Positions 6,975 through 13,825 of a DNA stretch of 22,565 nucleotides are shown here, piece after piece; the first letter of the stretch is position 1; every line of letters begins with the position of its first letter. Source of the stretch: Candidatus Curtissbacteria bacterium RIFCSPHIGHO2_01_FULL_41_11 (GTDB lineage Bacteria > Patescibacteriota > Microgenomatia > Curtissbacterales > GWA2-41-24); contig MFAZ01000027.1 of the NCBI GenBank assembly GCA_001776335.1, positions 1 through 22,565 of the forward strand, read 5' to 3'. The notes beneath the pieces were generated by a model. That model was not told the origin of the DNA, did no database searches, and saw nothing but the letters and a program-made list of their open reading frames with translations. A program made the translations under genes and the position numbers.

Positions 6975-8332
6975 TTTTCAATTTTTGCTTTTAAAGTTTC
7001 TGCCATGTCGTTTGGTAAAAAGTTATTCTCGTCCCAAGACTTCAATAATCCTGACTGTTTGGAGAAATGATTTAAAATATTTTCCTGTGAATATTTGAGA
7101 ATAGGCGGAAGAGGTTTGTTGTCCGTTCTGAATTTTTCAACGCTTAATGCCAATCCAAGTTGTATCTCGATATAAGTCCCAACACATTCAAAAGGCTTCG
7201 GTTGTTTTTTCCCTGTTATTTGCAAGAGCAGATCTTGTAAATCACTTTTCGCATATAAGTCTTCACTGAATATTTCAACTATTTTTTGTTCATCGATAAA
7301 CGGGTGTAGGGATACATAAATAGAAAGGCATTTTGGGCATTTCCCACACCAAACGTTGTCTGCCTGACCCCTGTTACAACTTTTAAACGAATTGAAGTAT
7401 TTTGGGTAATTGGAAAATAATTTAGAAATCTGAATTTCGTAGAGAGGTCTAAGCAAGCTAAAATAATCAATATCATCTGAAAGGTTTTCATTTACGTATT
7501 CCCTGAAAGATTTTTCAAATTCAAAACTCTTGGAGTATTGGTGATTTATTTTCTCTCCTTGAAATTCTACATTTTCCTCATTTGCACTCCTCTCGTTTGA
7601 GCTAACAATAAATTTATAATCAAAAATCAATGCGCAAAGAACGGAAACGAAGGCAAGATAAGCTGAAAACGGAGTATGGCCGTTTAAGTAACCCTTTGCA
7701 TTCAGCTCTAACAATTTTTTGTCTATTTCCCTGTCTATTACAATTTGTTCACCAAGTGCAGATATTTTTGCTACATCTAGTGAGGCTTTTGTAGGATTAA
7801 GCATTAGTAAAGTGACTGCTTTTTTTAAGTCTTTAAATAGTTCCAAAGATACTACTGAATCTCGACCGCCACTATTCATAATAATGTATCTGTTTTTGTG
7901 CTTTGTATTATCCTTTTTGTAACTTCTTTGAGATGTGCATGTAATATTTACAAAATCATTCTCTTTGAAATTTATGTTATTTTGATAAAAGAATTCCCCC
8001 AGGCCTTTTATTAATAAACTTTTCCACCATATAAGTTGATTTTGTTTTAGGGTACCTGCATAAATTTCAATAATTGGAGAACATGTTGCCTTCCAATAGC
8101 TGATCATTTCTACCAGTCCTAAATTAAAGACGAAATTGTCTAGCACTTTCGAATCCAGATTTGAGAAGATGGTCTGATTGATATTCTCTATTGTTACTCT
8201 GGGGTTAAATTCTATATCAGGATAGATTTTGAATAAAAAGGAAATTACAAGAGAATTATCTTCTATTTTGTATGAGAAACTTTCGTACAAAAATTTCGGG
8301 TGTTTCTCTCTAAAAGAAGCAAGTTTATCCAT
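6971..8332 (-). CDS. murL: MurL-like UDP-MurNAc-L-Ala-L-Glu epimerase
   Basis: Probably converts the terminal L-Glu of UDP-MurNAc-L-Ala-L-Glu to D-Glu with ATP, the reaction known for MurL of Xanthomonas. From the chosen ATG the protein has 453 residues. It shows a PP-loop ATP-binding motif SGGRDS at 154-159, GHTPFSA at 218-224, SSNERSANEEN at 244-254, a cysteine cluster C319, C329-G-K-C332-P-K-C335, and FECVG at 381-385; the SGG-DS, SNERSA, W-C-x-K-CPKC and ECVG blocks fit my memory of the MurL family. The frame is open 30 codons further upstream, but that stretch lies inside mraY; the ATG at 8332 is 5 bases after the mraY stop. It overlaps murD by four bases. An alternative is another PP-loop enzyme (QueC or TilS type), but those do not sit between mraY and murD and are shorter or lack these motifs. 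Confidence 0.82.
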   Translation of the reverse strand: MDKLASFREKHPKFLYESFSYKIEDNSLVISFLFKIYPDIEFNPRVTIENINQTIFSNLDSKVLDNFVFNLGLVEMISYWKATCSPIIEIYAGTLKQNQLIWWKSLLIKGLGEFFYQNNINFKENDFVNITCTSQRSYKKDNTKHKNRYIIMNSGGRDSVVSLELFKDLKKAVTLLMLNPTKASLDVAKISALGEQIVIDREIDKKLLELNAKGYLNGHTPFSAYLAFVSVLCALIFDYKFIVSSNERSANEENVEFQGEKINHQYSKSFEFEKSFREYVNENLSDDIDYFSLLRPLYEIQISKLFSNYPKYFNSFKSCNRGQADNVWCGKCPKCLSIYVSLHPFIDEQKIVEIFSEDLYAKSDLQDLLLQITGKKQPKPFECVGTYIEIQLGLALSVEKFRTDNKPLPPILKYSQENILNHFSKQSGLLKSWDENNFLPNDMAETLKAKIEK

Positions 8333-8337
8333 GAGTT

Positions 8338-9369
8338 TTAGAAAAAAGAGAGCCAAAGACCGAAAATGACAAATATCGTTTGAGCCAGCCAGAAACGAAA
8401 GACTATTTTCGGTTCCTCCCAACCGATATGCTGAAGATAAAGATGAATTGGGGCTACTTCGAATACTTTTTTGCCCCGGAATTTTTTCGATGCGAGTTGA
8501 ATAAGTGAAGAAGCGGCTTCAACTACAAACATTCCCCCGATTATAGGTAGCGCCAAAGGCTTACCTAATAATAGGCCGCCAACGGCAAGAGTTGCTCCCA
8601 GAGAAAGGGCACCAACATCGCCTAGCCAAATCCTTGCAGGCCAGATATTAAAATAAAGGAAGGCAATCAAAGCCCCAATTAACAATCCGATGAAAGCAGA
8701 AAGCGTCGTGTCGAGAATTGAAGAAGAAATTATCAAAAATGCGATAAGGCTAATTAACATTAATCCGGACGCCAGCCCATCCAAGCCGTCTGCGATATTG
8801 ACAGCGTTTGCAAAAGAAACAATCACAAAAGCTGCAAAAGGCACATAAAAAATACCAAGATCGATGATGTCAAAAAATCGTACATTGACAATATCTATTC
8901 CTAATCTGGCATAAAGCATCCATGAAATAATAAAAGCGAGAATCCATTGGATTAGAAATTTATGTCGAAATCTCATTCCAAAAAATTTTGTTCTTTTAAA
9001 ACCAAACGTTTTCCTTAGATCGTCATATAATCCTAAAAAGCCAAAGGAGAGAAAAGTAAATAAAAGGATATTTACTTCATCTTTGTGTGGATAAATCGAA
9101 GTTCTATCAATTCCTAAAAGCGGAGATATGTTCGTAACCAGAAGATACAATACTGTAACTACAATGATAATTAATGTTCCCCCGCTTAGAGGAGTTCCAA
9201 TTTTATGACCATGGAGCTTGTCAAAAATCGGTGTAAGTGTTTCAAAAATATCTCTTGTTTTTTGATCCTGTCTTTGAAGTTTTATCCGGTAAAGTATATT
9301 GATGAAGGGAACAAGAAGAAAACTAACTACGAAAAAAGATAGGAGAATTAGGCTTAGAATTTGAACCAT
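8338..9369 (-). CDS. mraY: MraY, phospho-MurNAc-pentapeptide transferase
   Basis: Multi-pass membrane enzyme that transfers phospho-MurNAc-pentapeptide to undecaprenyl phosphate, forming lipid I. The 343 residues contain about ten membrane helices. Motifs: KIGTPLSGG at 56-64 (family KxGTPTMGG), YDD at 115-117 with the aspartates of the Mg2+/substrate site, NIADGLDGLASG at 191-202, and WLGDVGALSLGA at 248-259. The late cytoplasmic loop reads PIHLYLQHIGW at 307-317 where the family has PIHHHFExxGW, so only the first His of the HHH triplet is kept. It starts one base after murF and ends 5 bases before murL. Confidence 0.95.
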   Translation of the reverse strand: MVQILSLILLSFFVVSFLLVPFINILYRIKLQRQDQKTRDIFETLTPIFDKLHGHKIGTPLSGGTLIIIVVTVLYLLVTNISPLLGIDRTSIYPHKDEVNILLFTFLSFGFLGLYDDLRKTFGFKRTKFFGMRFRHKFLIQWILAFIISWMLYARLGIDIVNVRFFDIIDLGIFYVPFAAFVIVSFANAVNIADGLDGLASGLMLISLIAFLIISSSILDTTLSAFIGLLIGALIAFLYFNIWPARIWLGDVGALSLGATLAVGGLLLGKPLALPIIGGMFVVEAASSLIQLASKKFRGKKVFEVAPIHLYLQHIGWEEPKIVFRFWLAQTIFVIFGLWLSFF

Positions 9370-9370
9370 G

Positions 9371-10573
9371 TTATTTCAGGATACCACAGTGGTAACACTG
9401 TATCTGTGTTGATTTGTGCAAAAGTCCGCTTACAATTCTTTCTAAATGCTCGTGCCGGGATCCTTTAACAAGCACCACGCTTTTTGTGTTTGCCAGCTTC
9501 CTGAGTTGTGAAATTGCTTCTTTTGTCGATTGAAAATTAACTAATTTACCGGAAAATCCGTTTTTTTTGGCAGAAGCGCCGATCTCTTTTGCGACTTTAC
9601 CTATTGTGTATAGGTAATTGATGGTTGTTTTTGCCACTTTTTGCCCAAGCTGTCTGTGTGCAGTTTCCGAAGATTTTCCAAGATCACGCATTTCCCCAAG
9701 AACGGCTATTTTGGTTTTATGCTTGCCAATGTCTATAAGCGTATCTATTGCTTCTTGGGCGGCTTTCGGGGAAGCGTTATAGGTATCGTCAATTATGGCT
9801 GTGTGTTTAGTTTGAATCGCATTGAGGCGATGAGTTGGCACTTTCGTTTGCGAAAGACCCTTCGCTATTTGTTTAAGAGTCAGGCCGTTTATAATGCCGA
9901 CTGCAGCAGCTGCATAGGCAGACGTCAATTGATGTTTGCCTATTATTTTCCAGCTTACAGAGGCTTTTTGTCTTGCGTAATGCATTCGAAACTTTGAACC
10001 CTTCAGGTTTTGCGAGAAGTGAGAAATCTTAATGGAGTCTTTTGCTTTTTGGCCATAAAACCAAACTCTGGCTTTGGTTGCGCTGGCCATTTTTAAAGCC
10101 AGGGGGTCCTCTGCATTTAAAATTGCGTGGCCGTCTTTTGGAAGTGCTTCTACCAGCTTTACTTTTTCATTAAAAACACCTTCCACGTTGCTAAAATATT
10201 TTAGATGGGTGGGAGAAATTACAGTAATTACAGCAATTTTGGGTTTTACAAGAGATAAATAGTGATCCATGTCTCCGGGGTGCTCTACCCCATATTCGAG
10301 TACTAATTTCTGATGCCATGGCTTTGTTGCCAATATTGTTTGCGGAATGCGAAATGTGGGATCAAGATTTTCTTCGGGAGCAATGACTTTATATTTTTGA
10401 GAAAGAACTGCAACTATTGCGTTTTGAGTTAGAGTTTTACCAACACTACCTGTTATACCAATAATATCCGTGTTTTTGAGCAACTTTAGGTAAGATTTTG
10501 CAGCCAGAGTTTTTGATAAATGGAGTGGTTTTTTCCAGCTTTTTACTTCCTTGTAGGCATCGAAATTAAGCAT
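9371..10573 (-). CDS. murF: MurF-type D-Ala-D-Ala adding ligase, short N-terminus
   Basis: Mur ligase expected to add D-Ala-D-Ala to the UDP-MurNAc-tripeptide. It has 400 residues, about 50 short of typical MurF. The P-loop GSVGKT is already at 42-47, so the usual N-terminal uridine-binding domain is reduced to some 40 mostly helical residues. The central domain has SPTHLKYFSNVEGVFNEKVKL (from 120) with the probable modified lysine near K137, and the C-terminal domain has DDTYNASPKAAQEA and the late VLVKGSRHEHLERIV. The last eight residues, CYHCGILK, carry a CxxC not expected in MurF. A strong extended -10 promoter lies 12 bases before the ATG, so this may be the head of a transcript murF-mraY-murL-murD onward. 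Confidence 0.92.
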   Translation of the reverse strand: MLNFDAYKEVKSWKKPLHLSKTLAAKSYLKLLKNTDIIGITGSVGKTLTQNAIVAVLSQKYKVIAPEENLDPTFRIPQTILATKPWHQKLVLEYGVEHPGDMDHYLSLVKPKIAVITVISPTHLKYFSNVEGVFNEKVKLVEALPKDGHAILNAEDPLALKMASATKARVWFYGQKAKDSIKISHFSQNLKGSKFRMHYARQKASVSWKIIGKHQLTSAYAAAAVGIINGLTLKQIAKGLSQTKVPTHRLNAIQTKHTAIIDDTYNASPKAAQEAIDTLIDIGKHKTKIAVLGEMRDLGKSSETAHRQLGQKVAKTTINYLYTIGKVAKEIGASAKKNGFSGKLVNFQSTKEAISQLRKLANTKSVVLVKGSRHEHLERIVSGLLHKSTQIQCYHCGILK

Positions 10574-10585
10574 GATTGAATTCTA

Positions 10586-10615
10586 ATTATATCAGTTTGT
10601 GCTGACTTAAATCAA
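10586..10615 (-). promoter_or_regulatory. Extended -10 promoter for murF
   Basis: The 43-base gap between ddl and murF contains TGATATAAT on the minus strand, an extended -10 element with a perfect TATAAT at 10591-10586. TTGATT at 10615-10610 is an acceptable -35 at 18 bases. The ATG is only 12 bases beyond the -10 box, so the leader would be about 5 bases. No Shine-Dalgarno is present. Confidence 0.55.
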
Positions 10616-10616
10616 A

Positions 10617-11540
10617 CTATGGGTTAAAAGCATAGTCTATGATTTTATCTAGAAGCTGTGAGTAAGAAATGCCTGCTGCCTTTGCGGCTTTGGGGAAGAG
10701 GGATACCGGAGTGAGACCGGGAATAGTATTTATTTCTAATACATAAACTTTTTCGCCTTTTATGATCATATCGACTCTTCCGAATCCCCGGCAGCCGATA
10801 GACTTATAAGCCTCCAGGGCTGCTGATTGTGCTTTTTTGGTGAGAGATTTGCTGATTCTGGCTGGCACTATTTCGTCTGTCAAGCTGGGTTCATATTTTG
10901 CTTCGAAATCGAAAAAATCTTTTTTGGGAACAATTTCTATCAGTGGAAGCGCCTTTGGGTTATTATTACCAAGAACCGCACCCGTGACCTCGATTCCTTG
11001 CAAATACTCCTCGACTATTGCAGTTTGACTATACTTAAATGCTTCTTTAAGGCCCAATTTTAATTCTTTAATATTTTTAGCTTTAGACACACCTACTGAC
11101 GAACCTTGATCGGAGGGTTTGATAAATAGAGGAAATTTCAGATTTTTTAAATTCAAGGATTTTCCTTCTTTACTAATGAGTACATAATTAGGTGTATTTA
11201 AGCCTAATTGGGTAAATATTTTCCTTGAGTAAATCTTGTCCATGCCGATAGTGGACGCTAAGATGCCTGATCCTGTGTAGGGGATTCCAAGCAATTCAAG
11301 AAAACCTTGAATAGTTCCGTCTTCGCCGTTTGGTCCGTGAAGAGCGATGAAAACTAAATCTGCACCTTTCAATTTTGTGGGCAAGAATATATCGAAGCCT
11401 GTCTTAGGTATGACTATTCTTGTTACGATGTACTTTTTTGGATTTAAGTTTTTGGCTACTTCTCTGCCAGAAATTAGTGAAATTTCGTGCTCTTGTGATT
11501 TGCCGCCCATTAAAACGGCTACTTTTACCTTTTTATGCAT
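10617..11540 (-). CDS. ddl: D-alanine--D-alanine ligase
   Basis: ATP-grasp enzyme joining two D-Ala for MurF. The 307-residue protein is of normal length. It starts KVAVLMGGKSQEHEISLISG, has ALHGPNGEDG near residue 86, the ATP-grasp loop KPSDQGSSVGVSK near 141, and the metal and phosphate site VLEINTIPGLTP near 270. In the omega loop the Lys-Tyr pair of D-Ala-D-Ala ligases is retained (FEAKYEPSLT), which argues against a D-Ala-D-Lac (VanA-like) specificity. It begins 3 bases after the murA stop. The murF promoter lies just after its stop. Confidence 0.95.
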   Translation of the reverse strand: MHKKVKVAVLMGGKSQEHEISLISGREVAKNLNPKKYIVTRIVIPKTGFDIFLPTKLKGADLVFIALHGPNGEDGTIQGFLELLGIPYTGSGILASTIGMDKIYSRKIFTQLGLNTPNYVLISKEGKSLNLKNLKFPLFIKPSDQGSSVGVSKAKNIKELKLGLKEAFKYSQTAIVEEYLQGIEVTGAVLGNNNPKALPLIEIVPKKDFFDFEAKYEPSLTDEIVPARISKSLTKKAQSAALEAYKSIGCRGFGRVDMIIKGEKVYVLEINTIPGLTPVSLFPKAAKAAGISYSQLLDKIIDYAFNP

Positions 11541-11543
11541 ATT

Positions 11544-12797
11544 TTAGGCAGAGCGTTTTATTTTCGCACCTAACTGTGAGAGGCGTTCAACAATATTTTC
11601 GTAACCCCGTTCTATCAGTTCTGCCCGTTCTATCTGACTTGCGCCTTTTGCAGCCAGAGCAGCGATAACCAGGGCAATCCCGGCACGAATGTCCGGAGTA
11701 TCCAGGCGTTGACCGTGTAATTTTGTGGGCCCATAGACCAAGACTCTATGAGGATCTGCTATTTCGACTTTGGCACCCATTGAAAGCAATTTATCCACAA
11801 AAAACATGCGGGATTCGTACATCCAATCGTGGAGAAGAGTCATTCCTTCCGCCTGAGTTGCCAGAACTATCGTAGGAGCCATCAGGTCGGTTGGGAAGCC
11901 CGGCCAGACGTCGGTGACTACCTTTTCCACTGCCTTAAGCTTGCCTGCATTTACAATGAGAGTTTCGCCCTCGACTTTTACATTAACTCCGAATTTCTCA
12001 AGGGTTAAAAGGATCATATCAAGATCCTCTTTAATAATCGGGTTTATTTCCAATTTGCTGCCGGTTACGCCGGCCAGAATTGCAAAAGTTCCTACTTCTA
12101 TGTGATCTGTTCTAATATTGTGACTTGTTCCTGAAAGGTGCTTAACTCCTTCTATTTTTAAATAATTTGATCCGGTTCCCGAGATTTTAGCGCCCATTTT
12201 AATTAGGAAGTGGCAAAGGTCTATGATGTGCGGTTCTGAGGCGGCACGCTTAATTGTCGTTGTTCCTTCTGCAGTAACACCTGCCAGGATAGCGTTTTCG
12301 GTAGCTGTAACTGAGGCTTCCTGCAGGAAAATATCTGCTCCTTTTAGACTTTTTGCTTCCGCAATATAAAAGTCATTTTCCTGTTCTACTTTTGCTCCAA
12401 GAGACTCGAGAACCTGGGTATGTGTTTCCAGGGGTCTTCTGCCAATAACGTCACCGCCGGGGTAACCCATTTTTACATGGCCTGTTCTTGCAAGCATTGG
12501 TGCCAGCAAGAGAACTGCAGCACGCAGTTTTTCGGTCAGTTGGGAGGGAAATTCTTCCGTAGTAATTTTTTGGCAGGTAATTGTGAGCCTAGAGCTATTT
12601 TGCGTGGTTTTGGCACCCACAATTTCCAGAAGTTTGGCCATCACATGCACATCGGAGATGACCGGTACATTTTCAAGAGTACATGTTTCTTCCGTCAGAA
12701 GACATGCGGCCATAATCGGAAGAACTGAATTCTTGTTTCCGGCGACTTTTATTTTGCCTGAAAGAGTTTTTCCGCCTGTTATCTCAAATCGTGCCAT
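11544..12797 (-). CDS. murA: MurA, UDP-GlcNAc enolpyruvyl transferase, Asp active-site form
   Basis: First committed enzyme of peptidoglycan synthesis, transferring enolpyruvate from PEP to UDP-GlcNAc in the cytoplasm. The 417 residues match the family in length. The substrate pair K22-N23 (AGNKNSVLPI) and the FPTD motif with the catalytic Asp are present. The active-site loop reads GGDVIGRRPLETH, so Cys115 of the E. coli enzyme is replaced by Asp116. In mycobacteria and chlamydiae this exchange keeps activity and removes the fosfomycin target. It starts 30 bases after murB; no second murA is in the window. Confidence 0.96.
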   Translation of the reverse strand: MARFEITGGKTLSGKIKVAGNKNSVLPIMAACLLTEETCTLENVPVISDVHVMAKLLEIVGAKTTQNSSRLTITCQKITTEEFPSQLTEKLRAAVLLLAPMLARTGHVKMGYPGGDVIGRRPLETHTQVLESLGAKVEQENDFYIAEAKSLKGADIFLQEASVTATENAILAGVTAEGTTTIKRAASEPHIIDLCHFLIKMGAKISGTGSNYLKIEGVKHLSGTSHNIRTDHIEVGTFAILAGVTGSKLEINPIIKEDLDMILLTLEKFGVNVKVEGETLIVNAGKLKAVEKVVTDVWPGFPTDLMAPTIVLATQAEGMTLLHDWMYESRMFFVDKLLSMGAKVEIADPHRVLVYGPTKLHGQRLDTPDIRAGIALVIAALAAKGASQIERAELIERGYENIVERLSQLGAKIKRSA

Positions 12798-12813
12798 AAC
12801 TTGGGTTTAGCAA

Positions 12814-12834
12814 CAAGTAACTAGTGACTAGTCA
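12814..12834. repeat. Short degenerate tandem repeat between murB and murA
   Basis: Three 7-base units, AAGTAAC, TAGTGAC and TAGTCAA, lie end to end on the plus strand and run into the murB stop codon. They create an 8-base palindrome GACTAGTC at 12826-12833. This is the only repeat-like text in the 30-base gap. It could be a chance microrepeat or an operator half-site; nothing further supports a function. Confidence 0.3.
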
Positions 12835-13823
12835 AAATTTCCAACGTAAAAGATTTCTTCTTTTAAATCGAGATCGTAGACTTCCTTGGCTTTTTGTTTG
12901 ACTATTCTAATTAATTTTATCACGTCAGCTGCTGTTGCATCACCAGTGTTTAGGATAAAGTTGGCATGATGAGTTGATATCTGGGCGCCTCCCATTGTTG
13001 TGCCTTTGAGACCAAGTTTTTCGATTATGTAGCCGGTGGAGGTCGTAAGGTTTGGCGTGGCAAGTCGGATTGCATCTTCACGGCTGATATTTCTAAATGT
13101 ACATCCTGAACAAGCAACACCTATCGGCTGCTCTTCGTTCCTGCGTTTAACATTGTCCATTGCCCGTTGCCAAAGACCAGCCGGGTCTTTGGAAGTATCC
13201 AGACGGAAAATTGCTTCCAGGACTATCTCGCCGGTTTGCTGAATCTTTGATTGATCGTAGGAAAATTCGAAGTATTCTTTTTGAACAGTTCTCACTTCGC
13301 TATCTTGCGGATTGAAAAGCGCGGCAGAAACAAGTCTGTCGCCCAAAAATTCGCCCTTTTCTACTTCATAGTGAGCATTTATTTTTATTCCTCCGCCTAC
13401 TGTACCTGGAACGGAAAGCAGAAACTCAAGCCCTTCCAATCCCTGATCTATGGTGAACCTTGCAAGTTGGTTCATGGGCGTTCCTGATGCTGACCAGACA
13501 AGCGCATTTTTTATCCCCCTGCCGTTTTTGTCTATTGTTCCTTTAACTCCTACAAGTTTTATTTCTGCTGCCCGGTTTTTAATAACTAGACCATCGAAAC
13601 CTTTGTCGGAAACTAAAACGTTAGCACCGCCTCCTAAAACCACATATGAAACTTTTTGCTCAAAGGCTGTTGCTATTGCGAGTTTTAAATCTTCAACATT
13701 TTTCGCCTCAAAAAAAAGTCTTGCTGGGCCGCCTATTTTGAAATAGGTGTGTTTCGAAAGAGGTTCGTTTTCCAAGACTCTTAGGGGGCCTAAAGTATTT
13801 TTAATTTGTTCGTAAGCATCCAT
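12828..13823 (-). CDS. murB: MurB, UDP-N-acetylenolpyruvoylglucosamine reductase
   Basis: FAD flavoenzyme that reduces the MurA product to UDP-MurNAc with NADPH. The 331-residue protein has the FAD-binding blocks KIGGPARLFFEA (29-40), VLGGGANVLVSDKG (62-75) and SVPGTVGGGIKINA (137-150), the MurB C-domain phrase GYIIEKLGLKGTTMGGAQIS (264-283) with HHANFILN, and the C-terminal glutamate near 323 (KEEIFYVG). At the proton-donor position, where the family has Ser in GSxFKNP, residues 240-245 read GCTFRN, so Cys241 replaces Ser. Another Cys is at 238. The start lies two bases after the stop of the MurC fusion gene. Reductase identity is secure; the Cys may alter catalysis. Confidence 0.94.
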   Translation of the reverse strand: MDAYEQIKNTLGPLRVLENEPLSKHTYFKIGGPARLFFEAKNVEDLKLAIATAFEQKVSYVVLGGGANVLVSDKGFDGLVIKNRAAEIKLVGVKGTIDKNGRGIKNALVWSASGTPMNQLARFTIDQGLEGLEFLLSVPGTVGGGIKINAHYEVEKGEFLGDRLVSAALFNPQDSEVRTVQKEYFEFSYDQSKIQQTGEIVLEAIFRLDTSKDPAGLWQRAMDNVKRRNEEQPIGVACSGCTFRNISREDAIRLATPNLTTSTGYIIEKLGLKGTTMGGAQISTHHANFILNTGDATAADVIKLIRIVKQKAKEVYDLDLKEEIFYVGNFD

Positions 13824-13825
13824 AT

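Noticed and set aside
6971..8332. QueC or TilS (tRNA-modifying PP-loop enzyme) identity for this gene
   Set aside because: The PP-loop is shared, but the length, the SNERSA block, the CxxCxxC cluster and the coupling to murD fit MurL better.
8333..8422. Upstream extension of murL by 30 codons
   Set aside because: It lies almost wholly inside the 3' end of mraY in another frame, and the text before the ATG at 8332 does not look like coding sequence of this protein.
10617..11540. D-Ala-D-Lac (VanA-like) ligase
   Set aside because: The Lys-Tyr pair typical of D-Ala-D-Ala ligases is kept in the omega loop, and there are no vanH or vanX neighbours.
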